From the NCBI RefSeq assembly GCF_902506065.1, contig NZ_LR732912.1:2096004-2160003 (forward strand): a DNA stretch of 64,000 bases, in the 5' to 3' direction. The position numbers and the translations under genes are program-made. Position 1 is the stretch's first letter, and every line of letters begins with the position of its first letter. The notes beneath the pieces are model-generated. The model saw only the letters and a list, made by a program, of their open reading frames with translations, was not told the DNA's origin and did not search any database. Source of the stretch: Arthrobacter sp. 9V (GTDB taxonomy: Bacteria > Actinomycetota > Actinomycetes > Actinomycetales > Micrococcaceae). Of the stretch, positions 25,901 to 35,327 are shown piece after piece.

Positions 25901-25918
25901 AACGGAAACAATCGCTCC

Positions 25919-26656
25919 ATGAATTCCATCAGTTTCAGCAGGGTTTCGGTGCGTGTCACAGTCGATGGCAGCGACACGCCCAAAACCCTGCTGCACGATT
26001 TTTCCCTGAACCTGACAGAGCGCCGGATCGGAGTAATCGGTGCCAACGGTTCCGGGAAGTCCACGCTCCTGAGGCTCATCAATGGCTTGGTTGAACCGAG
26101 TGAAGGCTCTGTAGCGGTCCACGGGGACAACACTGTTGCCGACGTCCGTCGTGTCCGGGGCAATGTGGGTTTCGTTTTCACCGATCCCCTGTCCCAACTG
26201 GTGATGCCCACTGGCCGGGAAGACGTTGAACTGTCCCTGCGCCGTTCCATCAGGAATTCGAAGGAGCGGGCGGCCCGGGCAGAAGTAGTCCTGGATCGAT
26301 TCGGCTTGCTGCATCTGGCCGATCAAAGCATCTATGAACTTTCCGGCGGGGAAAGGCAGCTGCTGGCCCTGGCCGCAGTCCTTGCCGTCGAACCCGCTGT
26401 GCTGGTTCTGGACGAACCATCCACTCTCCTGGACCTCCGGAACCGCGAACTCCTGCGGCGTACGGTAGCAGGACTGGGCCAGCAGGTCATCATGTCCACG
26501 CATGATCTCGACCTCGCGCTTGATATGGACCGGGTGCTGGTGGTGGAGGCCGGGCGCATCGTGTTCGACGGCGATGCTGCCGGGGGCGTCGCCCGATACC
26601 GTGAGCTCTGCGCGGCTCCGCTGCCTGGTGCCCGCTTGGGTGATGTGTCCAAGTGA
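25919..26656 (+). CDS. bioM: Biotin ECF transporter ATPase
   Basis: Energises biotin uptake with BioN and BioY. 245 residues: Walker A GANGSGKST near 42, Q-loop FTDPLSQLVMPTG (typical of ECF ATPases), signature LSGGERQLLALAAVL, Walker B VLVLDEPSTLLDL, and H-loop STHDLDLA. Only one ATPase gene is present, as in other BioMNY systems where it homodimerises. Its stop overlaps bioN's GTG by 4 nt. Confidence 0.92.
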   Translation: MNSISFSRVSVRVTVDGSDTPKTLLHDFSLNLTERRIGVIGANGSGKSTLLRLINGLVEPSEGSVAVHGDNTVADVRRVRGNVGFVFTDPLSQLVMPTGREDVELSLRRSIRNSKERAARAEVVLDRFGLLHLADQSIYELSGGERQLLALAAVLAVEPAVLVLDEPSTLLDLRNRELLRRTVAGLGQQVIMSTHDLDLALDMDRVLVVEAGRIVFDGDAAGGVARYRELCAAPLPGARLGDVSK

Positions 26657-27279
26657 GAGGCCATGGTTTCTTGATTGCGAACTATGTTCGTGGAGATTCG
26701 ATCATCCACCGCACTCCCCTATGGGCGAAGTTCCTGGTGGTGGCGGCCTGCGGAGCGGCGTCCTTCCTTATTGTGGACTGGGCCGTTTCGCTGATGATTT
26801 TCCTCATCATGTGCGGAATGTTCTTGCTCACCGGCGCCGGCTTCCATCGACTTCTCCGGGCTATCTGGTTAGTGGCGCCTATCCTGCTGGTAATTGGACT
26901 CTTTCAATGGTGGCAACTCGGTGGGCCCACGGCGGCCCGAATAGTGCTGAACGTGCTCGTCTGTGTGGTGGCAGCATCAGTCCTGACGGCAACAACTCCC
27001 GTGCAGGACCTGCTTGACGGCGTGGTGGCCATGGCAAAACCATTCCGTCGTTTCGGTGCCGACCCGGAACGTTTCGCCCTGACTATCGCCGTAATGCTCA
27101 GGAGCATCCCCTTCATCGCTGGCGCATTCTCTGACGTGCGGGACTCAGCGCGGGCACGCGGCCTTGAACGCAATCCCCGCGCACTGGTACTTCCCGTCTT
27201 CATCACTACAGTGGCGTATGCCCGCCAGACCGGTGACGCGTTGGCAGCCCGTGGGCTGGGGGAACCGGAGAGGGACTAA
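26653..27279 (+). CDS. bioN: Biotin ECF transporter T component
   Basis: Membrane coupling subunit that joins BioM to BioY. 208 residues with about five hydrophobic segments. Near the C-terminus are the two ATPase-contact motifs of T components, SARARGLE and ALAARGLGE (Ala-Arg-Gly). GTG start, overlapping bioM by 4 nt. The gene ends 25 bp from the converging thiolase. Confidence 0.92.
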   Translation: MRGHGFLIANYVRGDSIIHRTPLWAKFLVVAACGAASFLIVDWAVSLMIFLIMCGMFLLTGAGFHRLLRAIWLVAPILLVIGLFQWWQLGGPTAARIVLNVLVCVVAASVLTATTPVQDLLDGVVAMAKPFRRFGADPERFALTIAVMLRSIPFIAGAFSDVRDSARARGLERNPRALVLPVFITTVAYARQTGDALAARGLGEPERD

Positions 27280-27304
27280 GCCGGGAGGCGCCTGGACCAT
27301 GGTG

Positions 27305-28519
27305 CTAGAGCCGTATGTACTGCAGCAAAGCTGCGGTTCCCATGCCTCCCGCGATGCTGATCATTGCCAACGCCAGCGCGCTCTCGCCCCGCAATGCATG
27401 GCTGCGGCGCGCCTGCGCCATCAAGCGGGTGACCAGGACCGCGCCGGAGGCTCCGTAGCCATGACCCAAGGCCAGCGCTCCGCCGTCAAGGTTCGCTTTT
27501 TGAGGATCAACTCCCAGGTACTCCAGGCAGGCGATGGCCTGGGAGGCGAAGGCCTCGTTGAACTCCACCAGATCAATCTCTGCTGCGGCCAGTGCGTGGC
27601 GCTCCAGAAGCCCTTGGGCAGCATGGGCGGCTCCGATACCAAGGAGTTCCGGATCAACCCCCGCAGTGTGGCAGCCCAAAACCACCATCCCGTCAACCGC
27701 GCCAAGCGCACGGGCGCGTTTCAGCGACGTCACGACGACGGCGGACGCTGCGTCCGCGTCGAAGCATGAGTTCGCTGCCGTGACTGAACCGCCCGCCACG
27801 AATGCTGCAGGGAACCTCGCCATCAGCGGGGCGCGCAGTGAAGCCCTGGGGCCATCGTCAGAGTCCACCAGTTTTTCTTTGCCTTGAAGCGGAACAATCT
27901 CCTCCGCAAAGACTCCCGTTCTGGCGGCTTCAACGGCTCGATGATGGCTCCGGAGAGCGTACTCGTCCTGTCTCTGGCGCGTCACGCCGAATTGACGTGC
28001 GACGTTCTCCGCCGCAACACCCATGTCAGGGTCCCCGAACCGTTGCGGCACAAAGCTGGCCCGGGAGTAGAAGTCGAGTCCGCCGTCGTCGCTCCTATTT
28101 GCCCGTACCGGCGCAGTACTAATACTCTCAACGCCGCCAGCCAGAAACAGCGGGTCACCGCCGGCGGCAACCAGCCGGGATGCCAGAGCAATGGCGTCAA
28201 GGCCGGAGCCGCACTGGCGGTCAACAGTGATGCCTGGAACACTGATGGGCAAACCAGCCTGGAGCGCGGCGAACCTGGCCACATTCCCGCCGCCGCCCAC
28301 GGCGTTCCCCATGATCACGTCCTCCACGTCCCCGGGCTCCACCCCTACTGCTTCCACGAGGGACTCCAGTAAAGGTGCCAGGAGGTCCGGCGCGCGGAGA
28401 CTCTTCAGCTGACCGTTGGCGCGGCAAATCGGCGACCTCAGCGCAGCAATGATCACCGGCTGCCGTGCCTCATCGGATCCGCTGAGCAAACCTGAACGGT
28501 TGCTCAAAGACTTCGCCAT
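27305..28519 (-). CDS. Thiolase-family protein next to biotin transport genes
   Basis: 404 residues with the thiolase fold. The nucleophile Cys103 (DRQCGSGLD) and His353 (GGALALGHGYGASG) are present with NEAFA at 321-325. The second catalytic Cys of C-x-G-G-G is Ser388 (ISIAGGMG). It therefore may not run standard Claisen condensation. Synteny with bioY and an acyl-CoA ligase recalls B. subtilis yhfU-yhfT-yhfS. ATG 28519 has no clear ribosome site; ATG 28582 would add 21 repeat-encoded residues. Confidence 0.8.
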   Translation of the reverse strand: MAKSLSNRSGLLSGSDEARQPVIIAALRSPICRANGQLKSLRAPDLLAPLLESLVEAVGVEPGDVEDVIMGNAVGGGGNVARFAALQAGLPISVPGITVDRQCGSGLDAIALASRLVAAGGDPLFLAGGVESISTAPVRANRSDDGGLDFYSRASFVPQRFGDPDMGVAAENVARQFGVTRQRQDEYALRSHHRAVEAARTGVFAEEIVPLQGKEKLVDSDDGPRASLRAPLMARFPAAFVAGGSVTAANSCFDADAASAVVVTSLKRARALGAVDGMVVLGCHTAGVDPELLGIGAAHAAQGLLERHALAAAEIDLVEFNEAFASQAIACLEYLGVDPQKANLDGGALALGHGYGASGAVLVTRLMAQARRSHALRGESALALAMISIAGGMGTAALLQYIRL

Positions 28520-28521
28520 AG

Positions 28522-28570
28522 GCAAGGGCCCGCCGCTATGCAAGGGCTCGCCGCTATGCAAGGGCCCGCG
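28522..28570. repeat. 18-bp tandem repeat at the ligase-thiolase junction
   Basis: About 2.7 copies of an 18-bp unit (GCAAGGGCCCGCCGCTAT, one C/T change) lie head to tail. The array spans the ligase stop (28554-28556) and the upstream edge of the thiolase gene. In the thiolase frame it encodes LHSGEP/LHSGGP repeats if translation starts at 28582. Confidence 0.75.
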
Positions 28571-29945
28571 CCCGGGGGTCATGATTCTTGACCCAGTCCA
28601 GGAGGACTTTTCTGCTGATCTTGCCCCGGTCCGTCATGGGCAGTTCCGACAACACGAAGTACTGCACTGGCCATTTGTCCCGTGCCAGCAGCCCATCCAG
28701 GCCCGTGCGGAGCTGGGTGGCAGTAAGCGCACCACAGGCAGGAACGACGCCGGCAATCACCTTTTGGCCGCGGATGTCGTCGGGCGCACCAGCGGCAACA
28801 GCAACATCCACACCGGGTACGGATGCGACGGCAAGCTCAACCTCATGCGGGTAGACGTTCTTTCCCGAGGTGATGATCATGTCCGAGCGCCTGCCAAGGA
28901 TGTGAAGGGTACCGTTCTCCAGAAAGCCCTGGTCTCCCACCGTGTACCAGCCATCCAGGCATCGCAAGGCCTGCCCGTCGTCGCCCCACAGGTAGCCGTT
29001 GCTGACCATTGGGCTGCGGACACTAATGTTTCCGTGCTCGCCCTCCGGGAGTGCCCTGCCCGCGTCATCGAGGATGTTCAGCTCTACCCCCGGAAATGGC
29101 AGGCCGATGCCTGTACCGCCGGCGTCCAACGGTTCACCCGCAGCCAGTCGGGTACCGGAGACAAAGCTCAACTCAGAGGCACCGTAGTACTCGAAGATGG
29201 CCGCGTGTGGAGCCCACCGACGAGCCGCCTCCAACGTACGGGCATCCAACTTGGAACCCGCGCAGATGATGCTGCGGATGCCGGAAGCATCAACGTCCCC
29301 GGCCAATCCCCTCTCGCTAAGCAACCTCAGCGCCGTGGGAGCCAGGACCAGGCGGGTGATGCCATCGTGGTTGATGGCAGCATGGGCGTCGCCGACGTCG
29401 AAGGATTCAAGGGTGTGAAAAGCTGCGCCCGCGTACAGGCACTCCGAGAGGGCGTAGAGGTTCAGGCTGGCCGATAACGGCCCGGGGGCAAGGGTCCGAT
29501 CGTCCTGTGAGAGGCCAAAAAACTCTACGGAGGCCTCGAACGACATCTGCCATGAACGCCGGGACCTGGTGAAGGCTTTGGGAACCGACGTGGTCCCGGA
29601 CGTCAAGCCGATAAGGAAGGTGCTCGCCGGATCCCCGTCCACCAGTTCCGCCTCAACCGGCCTGCTGGTCCCGAGGACGCGGGAAGAAACTTCATCGATC
29701 ATCGGTGCAGGCCACTCCGGGTCCAGAACGGCACAGCGACGCTCCCCCGCAACAGCAGCCGCATAGCGTTCCACGAAGCGGACAGAGTTGGGCTCAGCCA
29801 GAACAGTAGTGGCTGGGGCAGACCCCACCAGGCCGGCTGCGGCGTCGCGGAGTCCCGACCAGGTGAGCCGGCCGCTACCCACAACGACGGCGGTGTGGTG
29901 GGGGCGCTCCTCGGCCCAGAGCTGAAGTTTATCCAGGAAAGGCAT
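28554..29945 (-). CDS. AMP-forming acyl-CoA ligase
   Basis: 463 residues of the ANL superfamily. P-loop LTSGTTSVPKAF near 150, motif YYGASELSF, hinge region GWYTVGDQGFLENGTLHILGRRSDMI, and catalytic Lys in DRGKISRK. It activates a carboxylic acid to its CoA thioester with ATP. The neighbours (thiolase, biotin transporter) suggest a pimelate-like or fatty acid substrate, by analogy with B. subtilis yhfT; MenE-like substrates are an alternative. ATG 29945 is the likely start. It is divergent from the metallopeptidase gene. Confidence 0.85.
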   Translation of the reverse strand: MPFLDKLQLWAEERPHHTAVVVGSGRLTWSGLRDAAAGLVGSAPATTVLAEPNSVRFVERYAAAVAGERRCAVLDPEWPAPMIDEVSSRVLGTSRPVEAELVDGDPASTFLIGLTSGTTSVPKAFTRSRRSWQMSFEASVEFFGLSQDDRTLAPGPLSASLNLYALSECLYAGAAFHTLESFDVGDAHAAINHDGITRLVLAPTALRLLSERGLAGDVDASGIRSIICAGSKLDARTLEAARRWAPHAAIFEYYGASELSFVSGTRLAAGEPLDAGGTGIGLPFPGVELNILDDAGRALPEGEHGNISVRSPMVSNGYLWGDDGQALRCLDGWYTVGDQGFLENGTLHILGRRSDMIITSGKNVYPHEVELAVASVPGVDVAVAAGAPDDIRGQKVIAGVVPACGALTATQLRTGLDGLLARDKWPVQYFVLSELPMTDRGKISRKVLLDWVKNHDPRARALA

Positions 29946-29994
29946 CCAAACAATTTTACGGCAGTGTCCGGCACCGGGCACCAAAAGTGACGTC

Positions 29995-30000
29995 TATTCT
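29995..30000 (+). promoter_or_regulatory. Candidate -10 hexamer TATTCT, leaderless start
   Basis: TATTCT ends 6 nt before ATG 30007 and no Shine-Dalgarno is present, consistent with a leaderless mRNA for the metallopeptidase. Confidence 0.4.
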
Positions 30001-30006
30001 GACTGT

Positions 30007-30912
30007 ATGAGTTTCAATGACGGCGCACAGCTTGACCCCTCCCAGGTGGAGGACCGACGCGGCAGTGGCATGGGCCGCGGGACAAAAATAGGTGGTGGCA
30101 TCGGCGGCGGCATAGTGGTGCTGCTCCTGGCACTCTTTGGCATCAATCCCAACATCCTTGGGGACCTGACCGGGGGCGGAGGCCAACCCCCCGCCGTCGA
30201 AAGCGGCAGTGCGGGAGCAGGCGGCCTCCAGGAATGCCAGACCGGTGCCGACGCGGACAAACGACTGGACTGTCGGATCACCGGCACGGTGAACAGTCTG
30301 AATGCATTCTGGCCTGATTACCTGGCGGACTACAACGTCCAGTACCCGCGTCCAAAGACAGTGATCTTCAGCGAAGCCACCAACACCGGCTGTGGGGCTG
30401 CCACGAGTGCCGTGGGTCCGTTTTACTGCCCTGCAGACACCACTGCCTACTTCGACCCCGGCTTCTTCGATGAACTGGTGACCCGCTTTGGCTCCTCCGG
30501 TGGTCCTCTTGCACAGGAATATGTAGTGGCTCACGAGTTTGGACACCATATCCAGAATGTCCTCGGAAACCTTGATCAGGCGCAACAGGACCCGCAGGGG
30601 CCCCAATCAGGAGCCGTCCGGGTGGAACTCCAAGCTGATTGCTATGCGGGGCTGTGGGTCCGGCATGCCACGACTCAAACGGACGCCAGCGGCAAACCGT
30701 TCCTTGACCCCCTCACCCAGCAGGACCTGCAGGATGCGCTCTCCGCCGCTTCCGCAGTCGGCGACGATCGCATCCAGGAAGCAGCCACCGGCCGCGTCTC
30801 ACCCGAGTCATGGACGCACGGTTCCAGCGAACAACGGCAGAAATGGTTCTATCAGGGGTACACCACCGGAGACATCAACAAGTGCGACACCTTCGGTGTA
30901 ACTGCTCCATAA
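30007..30912 (+). CDS. Neutral zinc metallopeptidase, YpfJ type
   Basis: 301 residues. Short cytoplasmic N-terminus, Gly-rich run and one membrane helix (about 30-48), then an extracytoplasmic zincin domain with His176, Glu177 and His180 (HEFGHH) and the downstream ELQADCYAGLW that supplies the third ligand (Glu). Paired Cys residues flank the catalytic core. This is the YpfJ / neutral zinc metallopeptidase family; the substrate is unknown. Monocistronic, ended by a strong hairpin. Confidence 0.9.
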   Translation: MSFNDGAQLDPSQVEDRRGSGMGRGTKIGGGIGGGIVVLLLALFGINPNILGDLTGGGGQPPAVESGSAGAGGLQECQTGADADKRLDCRITGTVNSLNAFWPDYLADYNVQYPRPKTVIFSEATNTGCGAATSAVGPFYCPADTTAYFDPGFFDELVTRFGSSGGPLAQEYVVAHEFGHHIQNVLGNLDQAQQDPQGPQSGAVRVELQADCYAGLWVRHATTQTDASGKPFLDPLTQQDLQDALSAASAVGDDRIQEAATGRVSPESWTHGSSEQRQKWFYQGYTTGDINKCDTFGVTAP

Positions 30913-30929
30913 GGCACGACGAAATGAAA

Positions 30930-30968
30930 AAGGAAGGGTTCCGGGTGATATACCCGGAACCCTTCCTT
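30930..30968. terminator. Bidirectional intrinsic terminator
   Basis: A perfect 17-bp stem (30930-30946 with 30952-30968) has a 5-base loop and A/T flanks. It terminates both the metallopeptidase and the converging suf operon. Confidence 0.88.
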
Positions 30969-30994
30969 ATACCCGCTGAGCGGGCGAATGCTGA

Positions 30995-31327
30995 TCAGAT
31001 GTTGAAGCCGAGGGCCCGCATCTGGTCCTTGCCGTCATCGGTAATCCGCTCGGGACCCCATGGCGGCATCCATACCCAGTTCAGGCGCCAGTCATCAACT
31101 ACGCCGTCAAGGGACTTGCCAACCTGCTCTTCAAGCACGTCCGTCAGCGGACAGGCCGCCGTGGTCAGTGTCATGTCGATCAGGAGCGCGCCGTCGTCGT
31201 CGGAGTACTTGAGTCCGTAAAGGAGGCCCAAGTCCACAATATTGACCCCGAGCTCGGGGTCAATGACGTCCTTGAGCGCTTCCTCGACGTCCTCGAGGCT
31301 GGTTCGCGCCGTGTTGATTTCGGTCAT
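30995..31327 (-). CDS. sufT: Fe-S cluster assembly factor SufT (MIP18/DUF59)
   Basis: 110 residues: DVIDPELGVNIVDLGLLYGL is the DUF59 hallmark, and Cys in TTAACPLTD is the conserved cysteine implicated in cluster handling. In the family it helps mature Fe-S proteins. Last gene of the suf operon, 13 nt after sufC. Confidence 0.92.
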   Translation of the reverse strand: MTEINTARTSLEDVEEALKDVIDPELGVNIVDLGLLYGLKYSDDDGALLIDMTLTTAACPLTDVLEEQVGKSLDGVVDDWRLNWVWMPPWGPERITDDGKDQMRALGFNI

Positions 31328-31340
31328 GGAACGATCCTAA

Positions 31341-32126
31341 CTAGGCCTGCACAGCAGGAGCAACGGCAACGCCGGCGCCTGGGGCGTAGCGGTCGTAGCC
31401 CTCGTCTTCAAGGCGGTCTGCGAGCTCGGGGCCGCCCTCTTCAACAACCTTGCCGTCAACGAACACGTGAACGAAGTCCGGCTTGATGTAGCGCAGGATG
31501 CGGGTGTAGTGGGTGATGAGCAGCGTGCCCATGTTTCCCTCTTCGTGGGCGCGGTTGACGCCCTCGGAGACAACCTTCAAGGCGTCCACGTCAAGGCCTG
31601 AGTCGGTCTCATCAAGGATGGCGAACTTCGGCTTGAAGAGTTCCAGCTGAAGGATTTCAACACGCTTCTTCTCACCACCGGAGAAGCCCTCGTTGACGTT
31701 ACGCTGTGCGAAATCGGCGTCGATACGGAGCTGCTGCATGGCAGCCTTGACGTCCTTGGTCCACGTGCGCAGAGCCGGCGCTTCGCCGTCGATCGCGGTC
31801 TTGGCGGTGCGCAGGAAGTTGGTCATGGTCACGCCGGGAACTTCCACCGGGTACTGCATGGCCAGGAAGACGCCTGCACGGGCGCGTTCGTCGACGCTCA
31901 TTTCCAGAACGTCCTCGCCGTCCAGCGTGATGGTGCCGCTGGTGACGTTGTAGCGCGGGTGTCCGGCGATGGTGGAGGCAAGAGTGGACTTACCCGAGCC
32001 GTTGGGACCCATGATGGCGTGTGTTTCACCGGTCTTAATGGTGAGGCTGACGCCCTTCAGGATCTCCTTGGTGCCCTGTTCCGTCTCGATGCTGACGTGC
32101 AGGTCCTTGATCTCAAGAGTTGACAT
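31341..32126 (-). CDS. sufC: SUF ATPase SufC
   Basis: 261 residues. ABC ATPase: Walker A GPNGSGKST near 41, SufC-specific Q-loop MAMQYPVEVPGV (here LAMQYPVEVPGV), signature FSGGEKKRVEILQ, and Walker B FAILDETDSGLD with Thr-Asp as in all SufC. It powers the SufBCD scaffold in the cytoplasm. It lies 43 nt after the Rieske gene. Confidence 0.96.
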   Translation of the reverse strand: MSTLEIKDLHVSIETEQGTKEILKGVSLTIKTGETHAIMGPNGSGKSTLASTIAGHPRYNVTSGTITLDGEDVLEMSVDERARAGVFLAMQYPVEVPGVTMTNFLRTAKTAIDGEAPALRTWTKDVKAAMQQLRIDADFAQRNVNEGFSGGEKKRVEILQLELFKPKFAILDETDSGLDVDALKVVSEGVNRAHEEGNMGTLLITHYTRILRYIKPDFVHVFVDGKVVEEGGPELADRLEDEGYDRYAPGAGVAVAPAVQA

Positions 32127-32169
32127 GCTCTTCTTTCTTTCCGTTCGTAAGTCTGGCGGTACTGGGCGC

Positions 32170-32526
32170 TCAGTAGTGATCTACCGAAGCGCCGTTCACA
32201 ACGTTGGTCACATCCACGTAAACGTCGTCTCCGTCGATGGTGACGGCGAAAACCGGGACGGGATCATAAGCAGGCAGCTGGAGAGGTTGTCCGCTGCGGA
32301 GGTCGAACTGGGAACCGTGTCCCCAGCATTCGATCGCGCAGCCTTCAACCTCACCCTCGGACAACGAGATGTCCGCATGCGAGCAGGTATCGGCGATGGC
32401 GTGGATCTCGCCCATCGAATCCTTGACGATGGCTACGGGGTAGTCATCGATCAGGACACGCAGCGCTTGCTTGACCTGGATGTCATTGGCGTTGCATACC
32501 AGTTCGCCCTTGGTTTCTTCACTCAT
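32170..32526 (-). CDS. Rieske-type [2Fe-2S] ferredoxin in the suf operon
   Basis: 118 residues. Cys48-x-His50 and Cys67-x2-His70 (TCSH … ECWGH) are a complete Rieske cluster site, as in ferredoxin subunits of non-heme oxygenases. No oxygenase is nearby. Placed between sufD and sufC in one operon, it may be an electron donor or a cluster acceptor in assembly. ATG 32526 is 21 nt downstream of sufD. Confidence 0.9.
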   Translation of the reverse strand: MSEETKGELVCNANDIQVKQALRVLIDDYPVAIVKDSMGEIHAIADTCSHADISLSEGEVEGCAIECWGHGSQFDLRSGQPLQLPAYDPVPVFAVTIDGDDVYVDVTNVVNGASVDHY

Positions 32527-32547
32527 TGTTGCTCTGCCTGGCCTGTC

Positions 32548-33861
32548 TTAGTTGTCGGTCGCGGCGAGTTCGCGCTCAACGGCTGCGGTCAGGCGATCTT
32601 CGATCGCCGGGACCTTGATCTGCTGGATGATCTCGTTGAGGAAGCCTCGGACCACCAAGCGGCGGGCAACCTTTTCCGGGATGCCGCGGGCCATGAGGTA
32701 GAACAGGTGCTCGTCGTCGAAACGTCCGGTGGCGCTGGCGTGGCCCGCACCCTCAATCAGGCCGGTTTCGATTTCAAGGTTGGGAACCGAGTCGGCCCGT
32801 GCACCGTCGGTGAGCACCAGGTTACGGTTGGCCTCGTAGGTATCCGTTCCTTCTGCTTCCTTGCGGATCAGGACGTCGCCAACCCACACGCTGTGTGCAT
32901 TACGGCCCTGAAGGGCGCCCTTGTAAAGAACGCGCGACTTGCAGTTGGCCACTGCGTGGTCAACGAACAGGCGCTGCTCAAGGTGCTGTCCGGCGTCGGC
33001 GAAGTACAGGCCGAACATTTCGACGTCGGCACCGGGAGCCGTGAAACGCGTGGACGGCGTGACGCGAACGAGGTCGCCACCAAGGCTGACAACGATGTGC
33101 TTGAACTTCGCGTCGCGGCCGATCTTTGCCTGCTGGGATGACGCGTGAACCGCGTTATCTGCCCATTCCTGCAGGGAGACAACGGTCAGCTCAGCGCCGT
33201 CCTCAACAATGATCTCCACGTTCTCGGAGACAACAGCGGAGCCCTGGTGATCCAGAACAACCACTGCCTTGGAGAAGCGTTCTGCCACAATCACGATGTG
33301 CTGGGCCGAAGGTGCCTCACCGGCGCCGGTGATCAGGACGGAAACTTCGCTCTCGGCCTGCAGCTCGGCAGGAACGGTGACCACAGTGGCCTCGGCGAAG
33401 TTCTCCCACGCGTTGGCGGACACAAGGTCCTCGGGGATGGCCGCCTGGCCAATGCGCTTGTCATCGCGGCCAACGGTTTCAACAACGACGCCGGCCGGTG
33501 CGGTGACGCTGACAGCCGGAGCTTCGCCGTTAAGGACGTCCGTGTGAAGGCCGCGCAGTCGCTTCAACGGAGTGAACCGCCAGTCTTCCTCAAGGCCGTT
33601 CAGCGGCTTGAAGTCTGCCTTCTTATAAGAAGTCAGACGCCCTGCGCGGGAGCTGTCGGGGATGCCGACGCCGCCACCATGAGAGTGGCTCTTGGCCGAA
33701 GCGCCGCCGAGTGGACCAGCAGAAGGCTGCTCCGACGTCGTGCTGGTGTTTGTTCCGGTGTTGACGGGCGAAAGGTTCTCGCCTTCCTCGGTGAAGCCGT
33801 TGATAAACGGCTGGGCCGAGGGCGCGCCGATGCGCGCCTTTTCAGTAGTGATATCAGTCAT
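32548..33861 (-). CDS. sufD: SUF scaffold subunit SufD
   Basis: 437 residues. The C-terminal beta-helix domain has the SufBD motif LIEGAGHASATGRFDDEHLFYLMARGIPEKVARRLV, with the conserved His. The N-terminal ~80 residues are Ser/Gly/Thr-rich and probably disordered. It pairs with SufB to form the cluster-building complex. It begins 2 nt after the sufB stop, so it is translationally coupled. Confidence 0.95.
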   Translation of the reverse strand: MTDITTEKARIGAPSAQPFINGFTEEGENLSPVNTGTNTSTTSEQPSAGPLGGASAKSHSHGGGVGIPDSSRAGRLTSYKKADFKPLNGLEEDWRFTPLKRLRGLHTDVLNGEAPAVSVTAPAGVVVETVGRDDKRIGQAAIPEDLVSANAWENFAEATVVTVPAELQAESEVSVLITGAGEAPSAQHIVIVAERFSKAVVVLDHQGSAVVSENVEIIVEDGAELTVVSLQEWADNAVHASSQQAKIGRDAKFKHIVVSLGGDLVRVTPSTRFTAPGADVEMFGLYFADAGQHLEQRLFVDHAVANCKSRVLYKGALQGRNAHSVWVGDVLIRKEAEGTDTYEANRNLVLTDGARADSVPNLEIETGLIEGAGHASATGRFDDEHLFYLMARGIPEKVARRLVVRGFLNEIIQQIKVPAIEDRLTAAVERELAATDN

Positions 33862-33863
33862 TG

Positions 33864-35327
33864 TTAACCGACGGACCCTTCCATCTGCAGTTCAATCAGG
33901 CGGTTCAGCTCAAGAGCGTATTCCATGGGCAATTCACGGGCGATCGGCTCGATGAAGCCGCGCACGATCATGGCCATGGCCTCGTCTTCAGGCATTCCGC
34001 GGGACATCAGATAGAAGAGCTGCTCTTCGCTGACGCGTGAAACGGTGGCCTCGTGGCCCATCACCACGTCATCCTCGCGGATGTCGATGTACGGGTACGT
34101 GTCCGAGCGGGAAATGGTGTCCACCAGGAGGGCATCACAACGGACCGTGTTGGCCGAGTGCTTTGCGCCTTCGCGGACCTGAACCAGGCCGCGGTAAGCT
34201 GCGCGTCCGCCGCCACGGGCCACGGACTTGGAAATGATGGAGCTCTTGGTGTTCGGTGCAATGTGCACCATCTTGGACCCGGTGTCCTGGTGCTGGCCCT
34301 CGCCGGCGAAGGCGATGGACAGCGTCTCACCCTTGGCGTGCTCGCCAACGAGGTAAACGGCCGGGTACTTCATGGTCACCTTGGAACCGATGTTGCCATC
34401 GATCCACTCCATGGTGGCGCCCTCTTCGCAGATAGCGCGCTTGGTCACCAGGTTGTACACATTGGTGGACCAGTTCTGGATGGTGGTGTAGCGGACGCGG
34501 GCGCCCTTCTTCACGATGATTTCCACAACAGCCGAGTGCAGTGAGTCCGAAGTGTAGATCGGAGCCGTGCAGCCTTCGATGTAGTGAACGTACGAGTCCT
34601 CGTCTGCGATGATCAGCGTGCGCTCGAACTGGCCCATGTTTTCGGTGTTGATGCGGAAGTACGCCTGGAGCGGGATGTCCACGTGAACGCCCTTGGGCAC
34701 GTACACGAACGATCCGCCGGACCATACGGCCGTGTTCAGCGACGCAAACTTGTTATCGCCCACCGGGATGATGGTGCCGAAGTACTCCTGGAAGATCTCC
34801 GGGTGCTCGCGCAGTGCTGTGTCCGTGTCCAGGAAGATGACGCCCTGGGCTTCCAGGTCCTCACGGATCTGGTGGTAGACAACCTCGGACTCGTACTGGG
34901 CTGCTACGCCGGAGACGAGGCGGCTGCGCTCAGCTTCGGGGATACCAAGCTTTTCGTACGTGTTCCGGATGTCTTCCGGAAGGTCTTCCCACGTTGCCGC
35001 CTGCTTCTCGGTGGAACGCACAAAGTATTTGATGTTGTCGAAGTCGATGCCGGAGAGGTCTGCACCCCAGGTAGGCATGGGCTTACGGTCGAAGTACTTG
35101 AGGCCCTTCAGCCGCAGATCGAGCATCCATTCGGGCTCGTTCTTCTTCGAGGAGATGTCGCGGACGACCTCCTCGTTGAGGCCACGACGGGCGTTGGCGC
35201 CGACGTCGTTCTTGTCGGCCCAGCCGTACTCGTAGTTTCCGATACCGTGCAGTTCGGGATTCTTCTCCAGAATCTCCGAGATCACAGTGCCGTCAGCTAC
35301 CGCTTTCTCTGCTATTTGGTCCGTCAT
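33864..35327 (-). CDS. sufB: SUF scaffold subunit SufB
   Basis: 487 residues. Cluster scaffold with motifs [47 protein letters not shown] and the C-terminal [29 protein letters not shown] 35327 has AAAGG 5 nt upstream and overlaps the sufR stop (TGATG). The upstream extension of the open frame is a sufR shadow. Confidence 0.96.
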   Translation of the reverse strand: MTDQIAEKAVADGTVISEILEKNPELHGIGNYEYGWADKNDVGANARRGLNEEVVRDISSKKNEPEWMLDLRLKGLKYFDRKPMPTWGADLSGIDFDNIKYFVRSTEKQAATWEDLPEDIRNTYEKLGIPEAERSRLVSGVAAQYESEVVYHQIREDLEAQGVIFLDTDTALREHPEIFQEYFGTIIPVGDNKFASLNTAVWSGGSFVYVPKGVHVDIPLQAYFRINTENMGQFERTLIIADEDSYVHYIEGCTAPIYTSDSLHSAVVEIIVKKGARVRYTTIQNWSTNVYNLVTKRAICEEGATMEWIDGNIGSKVTMKYPAVYLVGEHAKGETLSIAFAGEGQHQDTGSKMVHIAPNTKSSIISKSVARGGGRAAYRGLVQVREGAKHSANTVRCDALLVDTISRSDTYPYIDIREDDVVMGHEATVSRVSEEQLFYLMSRGMPEDEAMAMIVRGFIEPIARELPMEYALELNRLIELQMEGSVG

